Source: Flavobacterium sp. (GTDB taxonomy: Bacteria > Bacteroidota > Bacteroidia > Flavobacteriales > Flavobacteriaceae). From it: a stretch of DNA of 5,686 nucleotides. Every line of letters starts with the position of its first letter. The first letter of the stretch is position 1. Location of the stretch: assembly GCA_004296145.1 (NCBI GenBank), contig SEBM01000274.1, positions 1-5,686 on the forward strand, in the 5' to 3' direction. Position numbers and translations under genes: made by a program. This document shows positions 1 through 5,686 of this stretch, in pieces. The notes under the pieces are model-generated. The model made no database searches. It was given only the letters and a program-made list of their open reading frames with translations, and was not told the DNA's origin.

Positions 1-10
1 TATTTAAATT

Positions 11-79
11 ATGAAAAAACACACCTATTTTTTTTTATTTCTGTTTTCAGGACTGATGATTTCTTTGTTTACTGCTTGT
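11..79 (+). other. Lipoprotein signal peptide and lipidation site of the 11-1000 gene
   Basis: Residues 1-23: a short basic N-terminus (MKKH), a Phe/Leu-rich hydrophobic core, then F-T-A immediately before Cys23. This matches the type II (Lsp-cleaved) signal layout, with cleavage expected before Cys23 at codon 77-79. The -3 Phe deviates from the usual Leu/Val/Ile; the rest fits well. Confidence 0.75.
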
Positions 80-1000
80 TCAGGTACAGATGAATCGCAA
101 GAGAATAATTCTTCTAATGGATTCAAAATTATGAATTTTACCTCTGTCAAAAGTATGGATGATAAAATTGATGAAATTATTGCATCAAAAGAGAAAATGG
201 AGCTTGAAGCGTCAGCTAATTTTATTGAAAACACAAAAACATTAACAGATGACAAAAATAAAATATCAGGAAATGAAAAATTAATTGTCGAGCTAAAAAA
301 ATACCATACAAATGTCCTTAAGAATATCTATACCTTAAGAAAACAAGTAGGTTTTACTAGTATTAAGAGTATTGCAGACGAAATAAATTCGTTAAAATTG
401 ATTAACCCAACAAAAGCGAATGAATTAAAAGTAAAATATCAGATTCTTTTAAAAGAACATCAGAATTTGACAACCACTATTTTTGATGATAGATCAGCTA
501 ATGTCATTAATTTGAGTGGAGAAGTAATAGTAAATGGAAAAAAAATAACTGAGCAAAGTATAAAAAATAATTCTGCAAAATATATACGTGATGAATCTAT
601 TATTAGTGGGGTTGCTGCGACTTCGGGCGATGTAACTATTTACTATAGTGCAGGCAGAGAAGTACACGAAAACGATTTGGGAGTTAAATTTTTTAGATAC
701 TATACCCAATTAACTTCTTTAGCCAAAATTACAGTTGGTATTTTTCCGACTATTGTTCCTATTCCTGTAACATATCAAGTTAATTCTGGCTCTATAGCAG
801 GTTTTGTTCAAACTGGTAGTTTACCATTTAGTGAATATGCTTTTTCATATGATTATATTTCTGGATTTGGACCTTCTGTACGAAATACTGGAGGTAAAAA
901 GAATACACCATATAAACCGGCAGGAGGTAACTTATCAGCCACTTTTATCCTTCCAAATAATAATACTGTAAGCTGTAATCTAAAATATACTGAACAGTAA
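11..1000 (+). CDS. Putative lipoprotein of unknown function, possibly surface-exposed, with an internal FTS(V/I)KS repeat
   Basis: I do not recognise this 329-residue protein. It starts with a lipoprotein signal: basic MKKH, a hydrophobic stretch at residues 6-20, then FTA-C with the lipidated cysteine at Cys23. Phe rather than Leu at -3 is a slightly weak lipobox. Residues after the cysteine, SGTDE, share Ser at +2 and Glu at +6 with the lipoprotein export signal described for Flavobacterium, so surface display is possible (inference). Residues 40-150 are charged and probably helical, and contain a degenerate repeat: FTSVKSMDDKIDEI at 43-56 and FTSIKSIADEINSL at 115-128. From about residue 160 the protein turns beta-rich, with Gly, Tyr, Asn and Thr common up to the end at NLKYTEQ. 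I see no catalytic motif and no type IX secretion C-terminal domain. The start is the first ATG and gives a complete signal peptide; only 10 bases precede it, so any promoter is outside the window. A terminator follows 13 bases after the stop. Confidence 0.85.
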   Translation: MKKHTYFFLFLFSGLMISLFTACSGTDESQENNSSNGFKIMNFTSVKSMDDKIDEIIASKEKMELEASANFIENTKTLTDDKNKISGNEKLIVELKKYHTNVLKNIYTLRKQVGFTSIKSIADEINSLKLINPTKANELKVKYQILLKEHQNLTTTIFDDRSANVINLSGEVIVNGKKITEQSIKNNSAKYIRDESIISGVAATSGDVTIYYSAGREVHENDLGVKFFRYYTQLTSLAKITVGIFPTIVPIPVTYQVNSGSIAGFVQTGSLPFSEYAFSYDYISGFGPSVRNTGGKKNTPYKPAGGNLSATFILPNNNTVSCNLKYTEQ

Positions 1001-1013
1001 AACATATAAAATT

Positions 1014-1049
1014 AAAAAATGCGCTTAAATTTATTTAGCGCATTTTTTT
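1014..1049 (+). terminator. Intrinsic terminator after the lipoprotein gene
   Basis: The arm at 1014-1025 (AAAAAATGCGCT) pairs perfectly with 1037-1048 (AGCGCATTTTTT), a 12-bp stem whose GC-rich core sits next to an 11-nt loop. The 3' arm merges into a run of seven T (1043-1049). The A-run on the 5' arm means it could also stop transcription from the other strand, although no gene in this window points that way. It separates the lipoprotein gene from lon. Confidence 0.85.
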
Positions 1050-1084
1050 ATTCAATTATTTCGATAGTTGTTTGATAACAATAT

Positions 1085-1115
1085 TTACAATTGAATAATT
1101 TGATATTTAAATTTG
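1085..1115 (+). promoter_or_regulatory. Candidate Bacteroidota promoter for lon (upstream candidate)
   Basis: TAAATTTG at 1108-1115 is a full match to the Bacteroidota -7 element TAnnTTTG. A partial -33 element, TTA rather than TTG, lies at 1085-1087 with a 20-nt spacer. A true TTG lies at 1091-1093 but only 14 nt away. Initiation would fall near 1121 and leave a leader of about 135 nt before lon. The same TTA-N20-TAnnTTTG arrangement occurs before porQ. Confidence 0.4.
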
Positions 1116-1151
1116 TTTTGGCACAATGATTGTCTATTTTTATGGCCTATC

Positions 1152-1181
1152 TTGTAAATGACACACTTATCATTATTTTAG
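1152..1181 (+). promoter_or_regulatory. Candidate Bacteroidota promoter for lon (proximal candidate)
   Basis: TTG at 1152-1154, a 19-nt spacer, then TATTTTAG at 1174-1181, which differs from TAnnTTTG at one position. The spacer is the preferred length and the site is about 75 bases before the lon start, a normal leader length. The -7 element lies inside an imperfect palindrome (1166-1201), so it could be under repressor control or be a coincidence of AT-rich sequence. It competes with the candidate at 1085-1115; both may be used. Confidence 0.35.
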
Positions 1182-1201
1182 TATAAACTAATGAATCTAA
1201 G
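1166..1201. repeat. Imperfect palindrome in the lon leader, possible operator or hairpin
   Basis: TCATTA (1170-1175) is the reverse complement of TAATGA (1189-1194). Inside it TTTA (1177-1180) pairs with TAAA (1184-1187) around a GTA loop, with one T/C mismatch between the two blocks. Outside, CTTA (1166-1169) pairs with TAAG (1198-1201) if an ATC bulge is allowed. This gives about 14 pairs, all but one of them A-T outside two pairs per arm. It could be a DNA operator overlapping a -7 element or a weak leader hairpin. AT-rich sequence produces such structures by chance, so the call is tentative. Confidence 0.35.
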
Positions 1202-1256
1202 ATTTTATCTACAACTAGAATTGATAATTTAATGACAAAACGACTTATATATTATT

Positions 1257-3710
1257 ATGTCAAACCATAAAATACTTACCATTGACAATCTGTCACTTCA
1301 GGAATTCGACTCAGAAGCAGAATTAATTCCATTATTAACACCGGAAGACGAGGAGGAAATGAATAATGAAGAACTTCCTGTTTCTTTGCCAATATTACCT
1401 TTAAGAAATACTGTTTTATTCCCTGGTGTTGTGATTCCAATTTCTGCGGGGAGAGATAAATCTATAAAATTGATTAATGATGCCAATGCCGGCGGAAAAA
1501 TTATTGGTGTAGTTTCTCAAATTAATGAAGAAGACGAAGATCCGTCAAAAGATGATATCCATAAAATAGGTACCGTTGCAAGAATTCTGCGCGTTTTAAA
1601 AATGCCAGACGGAAACGTTACCGTTATTTTACAGGGTAAAAAGCGTTTTGAAATTGACGAAGTTATTTCTGAAGAGCCTTACATGACAGCTACTATTAAA
1701 GAAGTATCTGAAGAGCGTCCTGACGAAAATGACACTGAATTTACAGCTATACTAGATTCTGTGAAAGAACTGGCAATCCAGATTATCAAGGAAAGTCCAA
1801 ATATCCCTTCTGAAGCTACTTTTGCGATTAAAAACATTGAAAGCCAATCGTTTTTAATCAATTTCGTTTCTTCTAATATGAATTTATCGGTAAAAGAAAA
1901 ACAAGGCCTTTTATCAATAAACGGATTAAAAGACAGAGCGCTTGAGACATTGCGTTATATGAATGTTGAACTTCAAAAATTAGAATTGAAGAACGATATC
2001 CAGTCAAAAGTTCGTTTTGATTTAGATCAGCAGCAACGCGAATATTTCCTTCATCAGCAAATGAAAACCATTCAGGAAGAATTGGGTGGTGTTTCGCAGG
2101 AAGAGGAAATGGATGAAATGGGGCAGAAGGCAAAAACTAAAAAATGGGACGAAAAAACGCAGAAACATTTCGAAAAAGAATTGTCAAAAATGCGCAGAAT
2201 GAATCCGCAATCTCCTGATTTTGGAATTCAACGTAACTATTTAGAGTTGTTTTTAGAATTGCCATGGGGTGAATATTCTAAAGATAAATTTGATTTAAAA
2301 TACGCTCAGAAAATTTTAGATAAAGACCATTTTGGACTTGAAGAAGTTAAGAAAAGAATGGTAGAACATTTGGCAGTTTTAAAATTGCGAAATGACATGA
2401 AATCGCCAATTATTTGTTTAACAGGACCTCCGGGAGTTGGTAAAACATCTATCGGGCGTTCGGTTGCAGAAGCTTTGGGACGTGAATATGTACGTATTTC
2501 TCTTGGAGGTTTACGTGATGAAGCAGAAATTCGCGGACACAGAAAAACCTATATCGGTGCAATGCCGGGAAGAATTATTCAGAGTTTAAAGAAAGCCGGA
2601 ACTTCTAATCCAGTTTTTATTTTAGACGAAATTGATAAATTATCAAGCGGAAACAGCGGTGACCCGTCTTCTGCTTTATTAGAAGTTTTAGATCCGGAGC
2701 AAAACAGTTCTTTTTATGATAATTTCCTTGAAATGGGTTATGATTTATCTAAAGTTATGTTTATCGCAACGTCAAATAATATGGCAGCGATTCAGCCGGC
2801 TTTGCGTGACAGAATGGAAGTAATCAAAATGTCAGGTTATACGATTGAAGAAAAAGTAGAAATTGCCAAAAGACATTTGTTTCCAAAACAATTAGAAGCG
2901 CACGGACTAACTGCTAAAGATTTGACAATTGGTAAAAAACAATTGGAGAAAATTGTAGAAGGTTACACACGTGAATCTGGTGTTCGTAATCTGGAAACAA
3001 AAATTGCCCAGGTGATCCGTAATGCTGCAAAAGCAGTTGCAATGGAAGAAGAATACAACAAAAAAGTTACTGATGAAGATATTATCACTGTTTTGGGAGT
3101 ACCAAGATTAGAGCGTGATAAATATGAAAATAATGATGTTGCCGGAGTAGTGACAGGTTTAGCCTGGACAAGTGTCGGAGGAGATATATTATTTATAGAA
3201 TCATTGATTTCTGAAGGAAAAGGAGCATTGACAATTACAGGTAATCTTGGAAATGTCATGAAAGAATCGGCTACGATTGCATTAGAATATATTAAAGCAA
3301 ATGCTAAAAAGCTGGGTCTTCCAATCGAATTATTTCAAAAATACAATATTCACCTTCACGTTCCGGAAGGAGCAACGCCAAAAGACGGGCCTAGTGCAGG
3401 TATCGCAATGTTAACGTCATTGGTTTCTTTATTAACACAAAAGAAAGTAAAGAAAAGTCTTGCTATGACTGGAGAAATTACACTTCGTGGAAAAGTATTG
3501 CCAGTTGGCGGAATCAAAGAAAAGATTCTTGCTGCCAAAAGAGCCAATATTAGAGAAATTATCTTATGTCATGAAAATAAAAGCGACATTGATGAAATCA
3601 AAGCTGAATATTTAGAAGGTCTTACTTTTCACTATGTAAAAGAAATGAGTGAAGTGCTGACTTTAGCGCTGACAGATCAAAATGCTAAAAACGCAAAGAC
3701 TTTAAAATAA
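1257..3710 (+). CDS. lon: ATP-dependent serine protease Lon (LonA type)
   Basis: Lon is a soluble cytoplasmic hexamer that unfolds and degrades damaged and short-lived regulatory proteins using ATP. This 817-residue copy is complete. Residues 1-41 form an acidic N-terminal extension that explains most of its extra length over E. coli Lon (784). The substrate-binding LON domain runs from about 42 (LPILPLRNTVLFPG) to 240, followed by a charged helical linker to about 340. The AAA+ module has Walker A GPPGVGKTS at 390-398 (Lys396), Walker B FILDEID at 454-460 (Glu458), sensor 1 around Asn507, the probable arginine finger Arg519 in LRDRMEV, and sensor 2 Arg577 in GVRNLE. The C-terminal protease domain has catalytic Ser713 in PKDGPSAG and Lys756 in GGIKEK, 43 residues apart as in E. 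coli. The ATG at 1257 retains the MSNHKILTIDN start typical of Flavobacteriaceae; the leader is A/T-only with no Shine-Dalgarno. The gene is flanked by terminators on both sides, so it is probably monocistronic. Confidence 0.98.
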   Translation: MSNHKILTIDNLSLQEFDSEAELIPLLTPEDEEEMNNEELPVSLPILPLRNTVLFPGVVIPISAGRDKSIKLINDANAGGKIIGVVSQINEEDEDPSKDDIHKIGTVARILRVLKMPDGNVTVILQGKKRFEIDEVISEEPYMTATIKEVSEERPDENDTEFTAILDSVKELAIQIIKESPNIPSEATFAIKNIESQSFLINFVSSNMNLSVKEKQGLLSINGLKDRALETLRYMNVELQKLELKNDIQSKVRFDLDQQQREYFLHQQMKTIQEELGGVSQEEEMDEMGQKAKTKKWDEKTQKHFEKELSKMRRMNPQSPDFGIQRNYLELFLELPWGEYSKDKFDLKYAQKILDKDHFGLEEVKKRMVEHLAVLKLRNDMKSPIICLTGPPGVGKTSIGRSVAEALGREYVRISLGGLRDEAEIRGHRKTYIGAMPGRIIQSLKKAGTSNPVFILDEIDKLSSGNSGDPSSALLEVLDPEQNSSFYDNFLEMGYDLSKVMFIATSNNMAAIQPALRDRMEVIKMSGYTIEEKVEIAKRHLFPKQLEAHGLTAKDLTIGKKQLEKIVEGYTRESGVRNLETKIAQVIRNAAKAVAMEEEYNKKVTDEDIITVLGVPRLERDKYENNDVAGVVTGLAWTSVGGDILFIESLISEGKGALTITGNLGNVMKESATIALEYIKANAKKLGLPIELFQKYNIHLHVPEGATPKDGPSAGIAMLTSLVSLLTQKKVKKSLAMTGEITLRGKVLPVGGIKEKILAAKRANIREIILCHENKSDIDEIKAEYLEGLTFHYVKEMSEVLTLALTDQNAKNAKTLK

Positions 3711-3732
3711 AATTTTAAAAATTGTAATCCTG

Positions 3733-3748
3733 TCCCGAATTCTTGGGA
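3733..3748. repeat. Small hairpin TCCCGA-ATTC-TTGGGA between lon and its terminator
   Basis: TCCCGA (3733-3738) pairs with TTGGGA (3743-3748), five canonical pairs plus one G-T, closing a 4-nt ATTC loop. It is a GC-containing island in a very AT-rich spacer and has no T-run after it, so it is not a terminator on its own. It may protect the lon transcript end or be a remnant of a short dispersed palindrome; one copy cannot decide. Confidence 0.4.
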
Positions 3749-3756
3749 TTGGCATT

Positions 3757-3808
3757 AAATCCAAATTTCAAATGCAATCAATGATTGCGATTGAAATTTG
3801 GATTTTTT
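3757..3808 (+). terminator. Long intrinsic terminator after lon
   Basis: A perfect 15-bp stem pairs 3757-3771 (AAATCCAAATTTCAA) with 3791-3805 (TTGAAATTTGGATTT). After an A/A mismatch and one T-G pair it continues as GCAATC (3774-3779) with GATTGC (3783-3788) around a 3-nt loop. T-run 3803-3808 follows. The total is about 22 pairs, unusually long for a terminator. A weak second hairpin, AAAAT-CAGG-ATTTT at 3818-3831 with T continuing to 3833, may act as a backup. Confidence 0.85.
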
Positions 3809-3867
3809 GTATGCTGTAAAATCAGGATTTTTTGTTTTAAATGCTGAAATTTAGATAGTTATAAAAT

Positions 3868-3898
3868 TTATTTTATAAGTTATATAATTTTATATTTG
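3868..3898 (+). promoter_or_regulatory. Promoter for the porQ transcription unit
   Basis: TATATTTG at 3891-3898 is a full match to the Bacteroidota -7 consensus TAnnTTTG. The -33 position has TTA at 3868-3870 instead of TTG, with a 20-nt spacer. Initiation is expected at about 3903-3906, a leader of roughly 32 nt. It lies after the lon terminator and is the only good candidate before porQ. Confidence 0.6.
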
Positions 3899-3903
3899 TA
3901 TTT

Positions 3904-3926
3904 GCGTTATTCCCATATAGGAACGC
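3904..3926 (+). promoter_or_regulatory. Stem-loop at the predicted 5' end of the porQ mRNA
   Basis: GCG (3904-3906) pairs with CGC (3924-3926) and TTCC (3910-3913) with GGAA (3920-3923), leaving a CATATA loop and a 3-nt TTA bulge on the 5' side. An alternative pairs GCGTT directly with AACGC. It is the most GC-rich stretch of the gap, begins at the predicted transcription start and ends 10 nt before the porQ ATG. It could stabilise the mRNA or modulate translation (inference). Confidence 0.45.
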
Positions 3927-3936
3927 CACGAAAAGG

Positions 3937-4956
3937 ATGATAAAACAACTTGTTTTATTTTTATTGCTATTATTTACTTCGTTTTCTTTCGGGCAAATAG
4001 GAGGGCGTTATACCTATCAGTTTCTTAATTTAACTACTTCACCAAGGCAGGCAGCGTTAGGTGGAAAAACGATAACGATTTATGATGAAGATGTCAATCA
4101 GGTTATGTTTAATCCAGCAACTTTAAACCCGGATATGGACAATCACCTGGCAATGAATTACGGAAGTTATTATGGTGAAGCCTCTTACGGTACAGCCTCT
4201 TATGCCTATACTTACGACAGACATCTCCAGACTTTTTACGCTGGTGTAAGTTACATCAACTACGGTACATTTGATGGTTATGATGAAAACGGTCAGGAAA
4301 CTTCAGATTTTACCGGCAGCGAAGGAGCACTTTCATTGGGATATGCCTATAATATTCCATATAGTGATTTTCATGTTGGTGTAAATGCCAAATTAATAAC
4401 ATCAACTTTAGAAAGTTATAATTCTATAGGAGGAGCGGTTGATTTAGGTTTTTTATATATAGATGAAGTTAATGATATAAATGCAGCGCTTGTAGTTCGA
4501 AATCTGGGAACTCAGTTTACGACCTATTCCGGAATAAAAGAAAACCTGCCTCTTGAAATCATTGCAGGAGTTTCTCAGGAATTGGAACATGTTCCTGTTC
4601 GCTGGCATCTTTCTTTAGAAAATTTGCAGCAATGGAATATTTCATTTTCAAATCCTGTTCGTGGTGAAACAAATATTGATGGTTCAACGAGTGAAGAAAA
4701 AGTTTCTTTTGTCAATAATGCCTTGCGACATGTTGTTGTAGGCGTAGAACTTTTTCCTAAAAAAGCATTTAATATCAGATTAGGATATAATTTCAGAAGA
4801 GGAGAAGAATTAAGAATTGAAGAACAGCGCAATTTTTCAGGAGTTTCTTTGGGATTTGGTCTTAAAATGAACCGATTAAAATTTAATTATTCATACTCAA
4901 AATATACTTTGGCGGCCAACACAAGTCTTTTTGGACTAATCTTAAATCTTCAATAG
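3937..4956 (+). CDS. porQ: Type IX secretion system outer-membrane protein PorQ
   Basis: PorQ is an outer-membrane beta-barrel of the PorV/PorQ family. In Porphyromonas gingivalis it holds PorZ in the PorU-PorV-PorQ-PorZ attachment complex, which processes type IX cargo and anchors it at the cell surface; its exact role in gliding flavobacteria is less defined. The protein has 339 residues. It begins with a signal peptide (MIKQ, hydrophobic 5-16, probable cleavage after SFSFG so that Gln20 is the mature N-terminus). The family hallmark follows: FLNLTTSPRQAALGGK at 29-44 and FNPATLN at 58-64. The rest is a series of amphipathic strands rich in Tyr and Gly, ending in a strand FGLILNLQ at the C-terminus, as expected for a barrel. 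The start has AAAAGG directly against the ATG, too close for a functional Shine-Dalgarno. The transpeptidase gene follows after 8 bases. PorV is the main alternative, but the length and the short N-terminus fit PorQ better. Confidence 0.9.
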   Translation: MIKQLVLFLLLLFTSFSFGQIGGRYTYQFLNLTTSPRQAALGGKTITIYDEDVNQVMFNPATLNPDMDNHLAMNYGSYYGEASYGTASYAYTYDRHLQTFYAGVSYINYGTFDGYDENGQETSDFTGSEGALSLGYAYNIPYSDFHVGVNAKLITSTLESYNSIGGAVDLGFLYIDEVNDINAALVVRNLGTQFTTYSGIKENLPLEIIAGVSQELEHVPVRWHLSLENLQQWNISFSNPVRGETNIDGSTSEEKVSFVNNALRHVVVGVELFPKKAFNIRLGYNFRRGEELRIEEQRNFSGVSLGFGLKMNRLKFNYSYSKYTLAANTSLFGLILNLQ

Positions 4957-4958
4957 GA
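4955..4958 (+). promoter_or_regulatory. Shine-Dalgarno-like AGGA before the transpeptidase gene, overlapping the porQ stop
   Basis: AGGA lies six bases before the ATG at 4965 and shares its first two bases with the TAG stop of porQ. The spacing is normal for a ribosome binding site, but Bacteroidota mostly initiate without one, so it may be accidental. The position is suited to translational coupling with porQ. Confidence 0.4.
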
Positions 4959-4964
4959 AATTAT

Positions 4965-5564
4965 ATGAAACTATTTTATCTGATTCTTTTTGTGACTGTA
5001 GGTTTTTTTAATACCTCGAAATTTAATTTTAAAGATGAAAACTTAAGTACTGCAGAAGTCGAAAGACTAAATTTGCAGATCACTGAAATAAAAGAAAAAA
5101 TTGGAGTGAGTCCCAATTACAATACAAAAATTGCTTTTTTGGTTGATATGAGAATCAAATCAGGTAAAAATCGCTTTTTTGTTTATGATTTAGTAAATGA
5201 TAAAATTATTGATCAGGGACTTGTAGCGCACGGTTCAGGATCAGAAACTGCAGTTCGTGGTGACCTTAAATTTAGTAATGAACCCAATTCAAACTGTACG
5301 TCATTAGGCAGATATTCTATTGAGAAATGTTACAAAGGAATTTTTGGTAAAGCTTACAGATTGACAGGTTTGGATGAAACTAACAGTAATGCCTTAAAAA
5401 GAGCCATAGTTTTGCATCATTATTCTGCAGTTCCTTATGAAGAACAAGATCATTACATTAGTCGTAGTCACGGATGTCCGATGGTAAACGAGCAGTTCTT
5501 TAAAAGAATAGAAAAAATAATTGATAGTTCTAAATCGAAAATTATCATGAATATTTATTATTAA
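4965..5564 (+). CDS. Exported L,D-transpeptidase-type protein, murein L,D-transpeptidase catalytic domain family (YkuD_2)
   Basis: Proteins with this fold form or edit 3-3 peptide crosslinks in peptidoglycan through an active-site cysteine. This one has 199 residues. Residues 3-15 are hydrophobic after MK, a signal peptide or anchor without a lipobox cysteine, so it should act in the periplasm. A helical spacer of about 30 residues precedes the catalytic domain, which starts near 53. Recognisable blocks are IAFLVDMRIKSGKNRFFVYD (57-76), the HGSGSE turn (89-94), FSNEPNSNCTSLGRY (103-117), KAYRLTGLD (129-137), IVLHH (148-152) and the active-site motif SRSHGCPMVN (166-175). The probable nucleophile is Cys171, with His151 or His152 and His169 nearby. 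Two further cysteines, Cys111 and Cys122, are present. It starts 8 bases after porQ and shares its promoter. No strong terminator follows. The substrate is inferred from the fold; a carboxypeptidase or another acyl-transfer role on murein peptides is possible. Confidence 0.88.
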   Translation: MKLFYLILFVTVGFFNTSKFNFKDENLSTAEVERLNLQITEIKEKIGVSPNYNTKIAFLVDMRIKSGKNRFFVYDLVNDKIIDQGLVAHGSGSETAVRGDLKFSNEPNSNCTSLGRYSIEKCYKGIFGKAYRLTGLDETNSNALKRAIVLHHYSAVPYEEQDHYISRSHGCPMVNEQFFKRIEKIIDSSKSKIIMNIYY

Positions 5565-5605
5565 ATATTTTAATAAATAACGATTAGTAAAATTTTTTAG
5601 AAATC

Positions 5606-5625
5606 ATTTTCAAAAGATTGAAAAT
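5606..5625. repeat. AT-rich hairpin downstream of the transpeptidase gene
   Basis: ATTTTCAA (5606-5613) pairs perfectly with TTGAAAAT (5618-5625) around an AAGA loop. No T-run follows, so it is at best a weak transcript end or a 3' stability element. Its right arm contains the TTG of the promoter at 5618-5647. Confidence 0.45.
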
Positions 5626-5647
5626 TCTATAATTAGACATATTTTTG
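5618..5647 (+). promoter_or_regulatory. Bacteroidota promoter reading out of the right edge
   Basis: TTG at 5618-5620, a 19-nt spacer and TATTTTTG at 5640-5647 match both elements of the Bacteroidota consensus with preferred spacing, the best match in the window. Initiation is expected near 5653. The following 34 bases contain no start codon that could be assigned to a gene; they hold an all-AT hairpin (ATAAAA at 5657-5662 with TTTTAT at 5666-5671) and a run of eight T (5678-5685). The gene it serves is outside the window. Confidence 0.6.
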
Positions 5648-5686
5648 CTTTTTAGTATAAAATTGTTTTATTATAGATTTTTTTTG

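Noticed and set aside
1232..1259. ATG at 1232 as an alternative lon start
   Set aside because: It is out of frame with lon, while the ATG at 1257 gives the conserved N-terminus.
1873..3259. Open frames on the minus strand inside lon, for example 1873-2133 and 2963-3259
   Set aside because: They lie wholly opposite a highly conserved protease gene, have no promoter or leader of their own, and their translations show no domain features; they are by-products of lon codon use.
3800..3835. Direct repeat GGATTTTTTGT at 3800-3810 and 3825-3835
   Set aside because: Both copies are the T-runs following two hairpins in the lon terminator region; the similarity is explained by that and by base composition, with no sign of a mobile element or att site.
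3711..3936. Possible small RNA or small protein gene in the lon-porQ gap
   Set aside because: The lon terminator and the porQ promoter account for the space, and no open frame with a plausible start exceeds a few codons.
4575..4832. Minus-strand open frame of 85 codons inside porQ
   Set aside because: It is opposite a well-supported beta-barrel coding sequence and has no recognisable product or initiation signal.
5656..5685. All-AT hairpin followed by eight T at the right edge as a terminator for the porQ unit
   Set aside because: The stem has no G-C pair and lies downstream of the predicted new start site, so it is more likely leader sequence of the next gene; the window ends before this can be settled.

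Overview
The window looks like chromosomal DNA of a member of the Bacteroidota, most likely a Flavobacterium or close relative. It is AT-rich, encodes PorQ (a type IX secretion protein confined to this phylum) and a Lon of the Flavobacteriaceae type. Its intergenic regions carry matches to the Bacteroidota promoter consensus (TTG, 17-23 nt, TAnnTTTG), and most start codons have an A/T-rich leader with no Shine-Dalgarno sequence. All four genes are on the + strand.

Layout: (1) 11-1000 encodes an unrecognised lipoprotein of 329 residues, closed by a strong hairpin terminator. (2) The 256-bp gap up to 1256 holds that terminator, two candidate promoters and an imperfect palindrome in front of lon. 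(3) 1257-3710 is a complete ATP-dependent protease Lon with every AAA+ and Ser-Lys catalytic motif intact. (4) The 226-bp gap 3711-3936 contains a small GC-containing hairpin, a long terminator hairpin, and a well-matched promoter whose predicted transcript begins with a stem-loop. (5) 3937-4956 is porQ. (6) Eight bases later, 4965-5564 encodes a small exported L,D-transpeptidase-type protein (YkuD_2 family), very probably co-transcribed with porQ. (7) The last 122 bp are gene-free and hold a hairpin and a full-match promoter reading out of the right edge, probably driving a gene outside the window.

The genes form three probable transcription units: the lipoprotein alone (or as the end of an upstream unit), lon alone, and porQ with the transpeptidase. 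Lon is cytoplasmic protein quality control. PorQ and the transpeptidase both act in the cell envelope: PorQ in the outer-membrane attachment complex of type IX secretion, the transpeptidase on peptidoglycan in the periplasm. I see no mobile element, CRISPR array, RNA gene or defence system. Most of the window is ordinary core genome; the less ordinary parts are the orphan lipoprotein with an internal repeat, the porQ-transpeptidase pairing, and the non-coding structures around the promoters.
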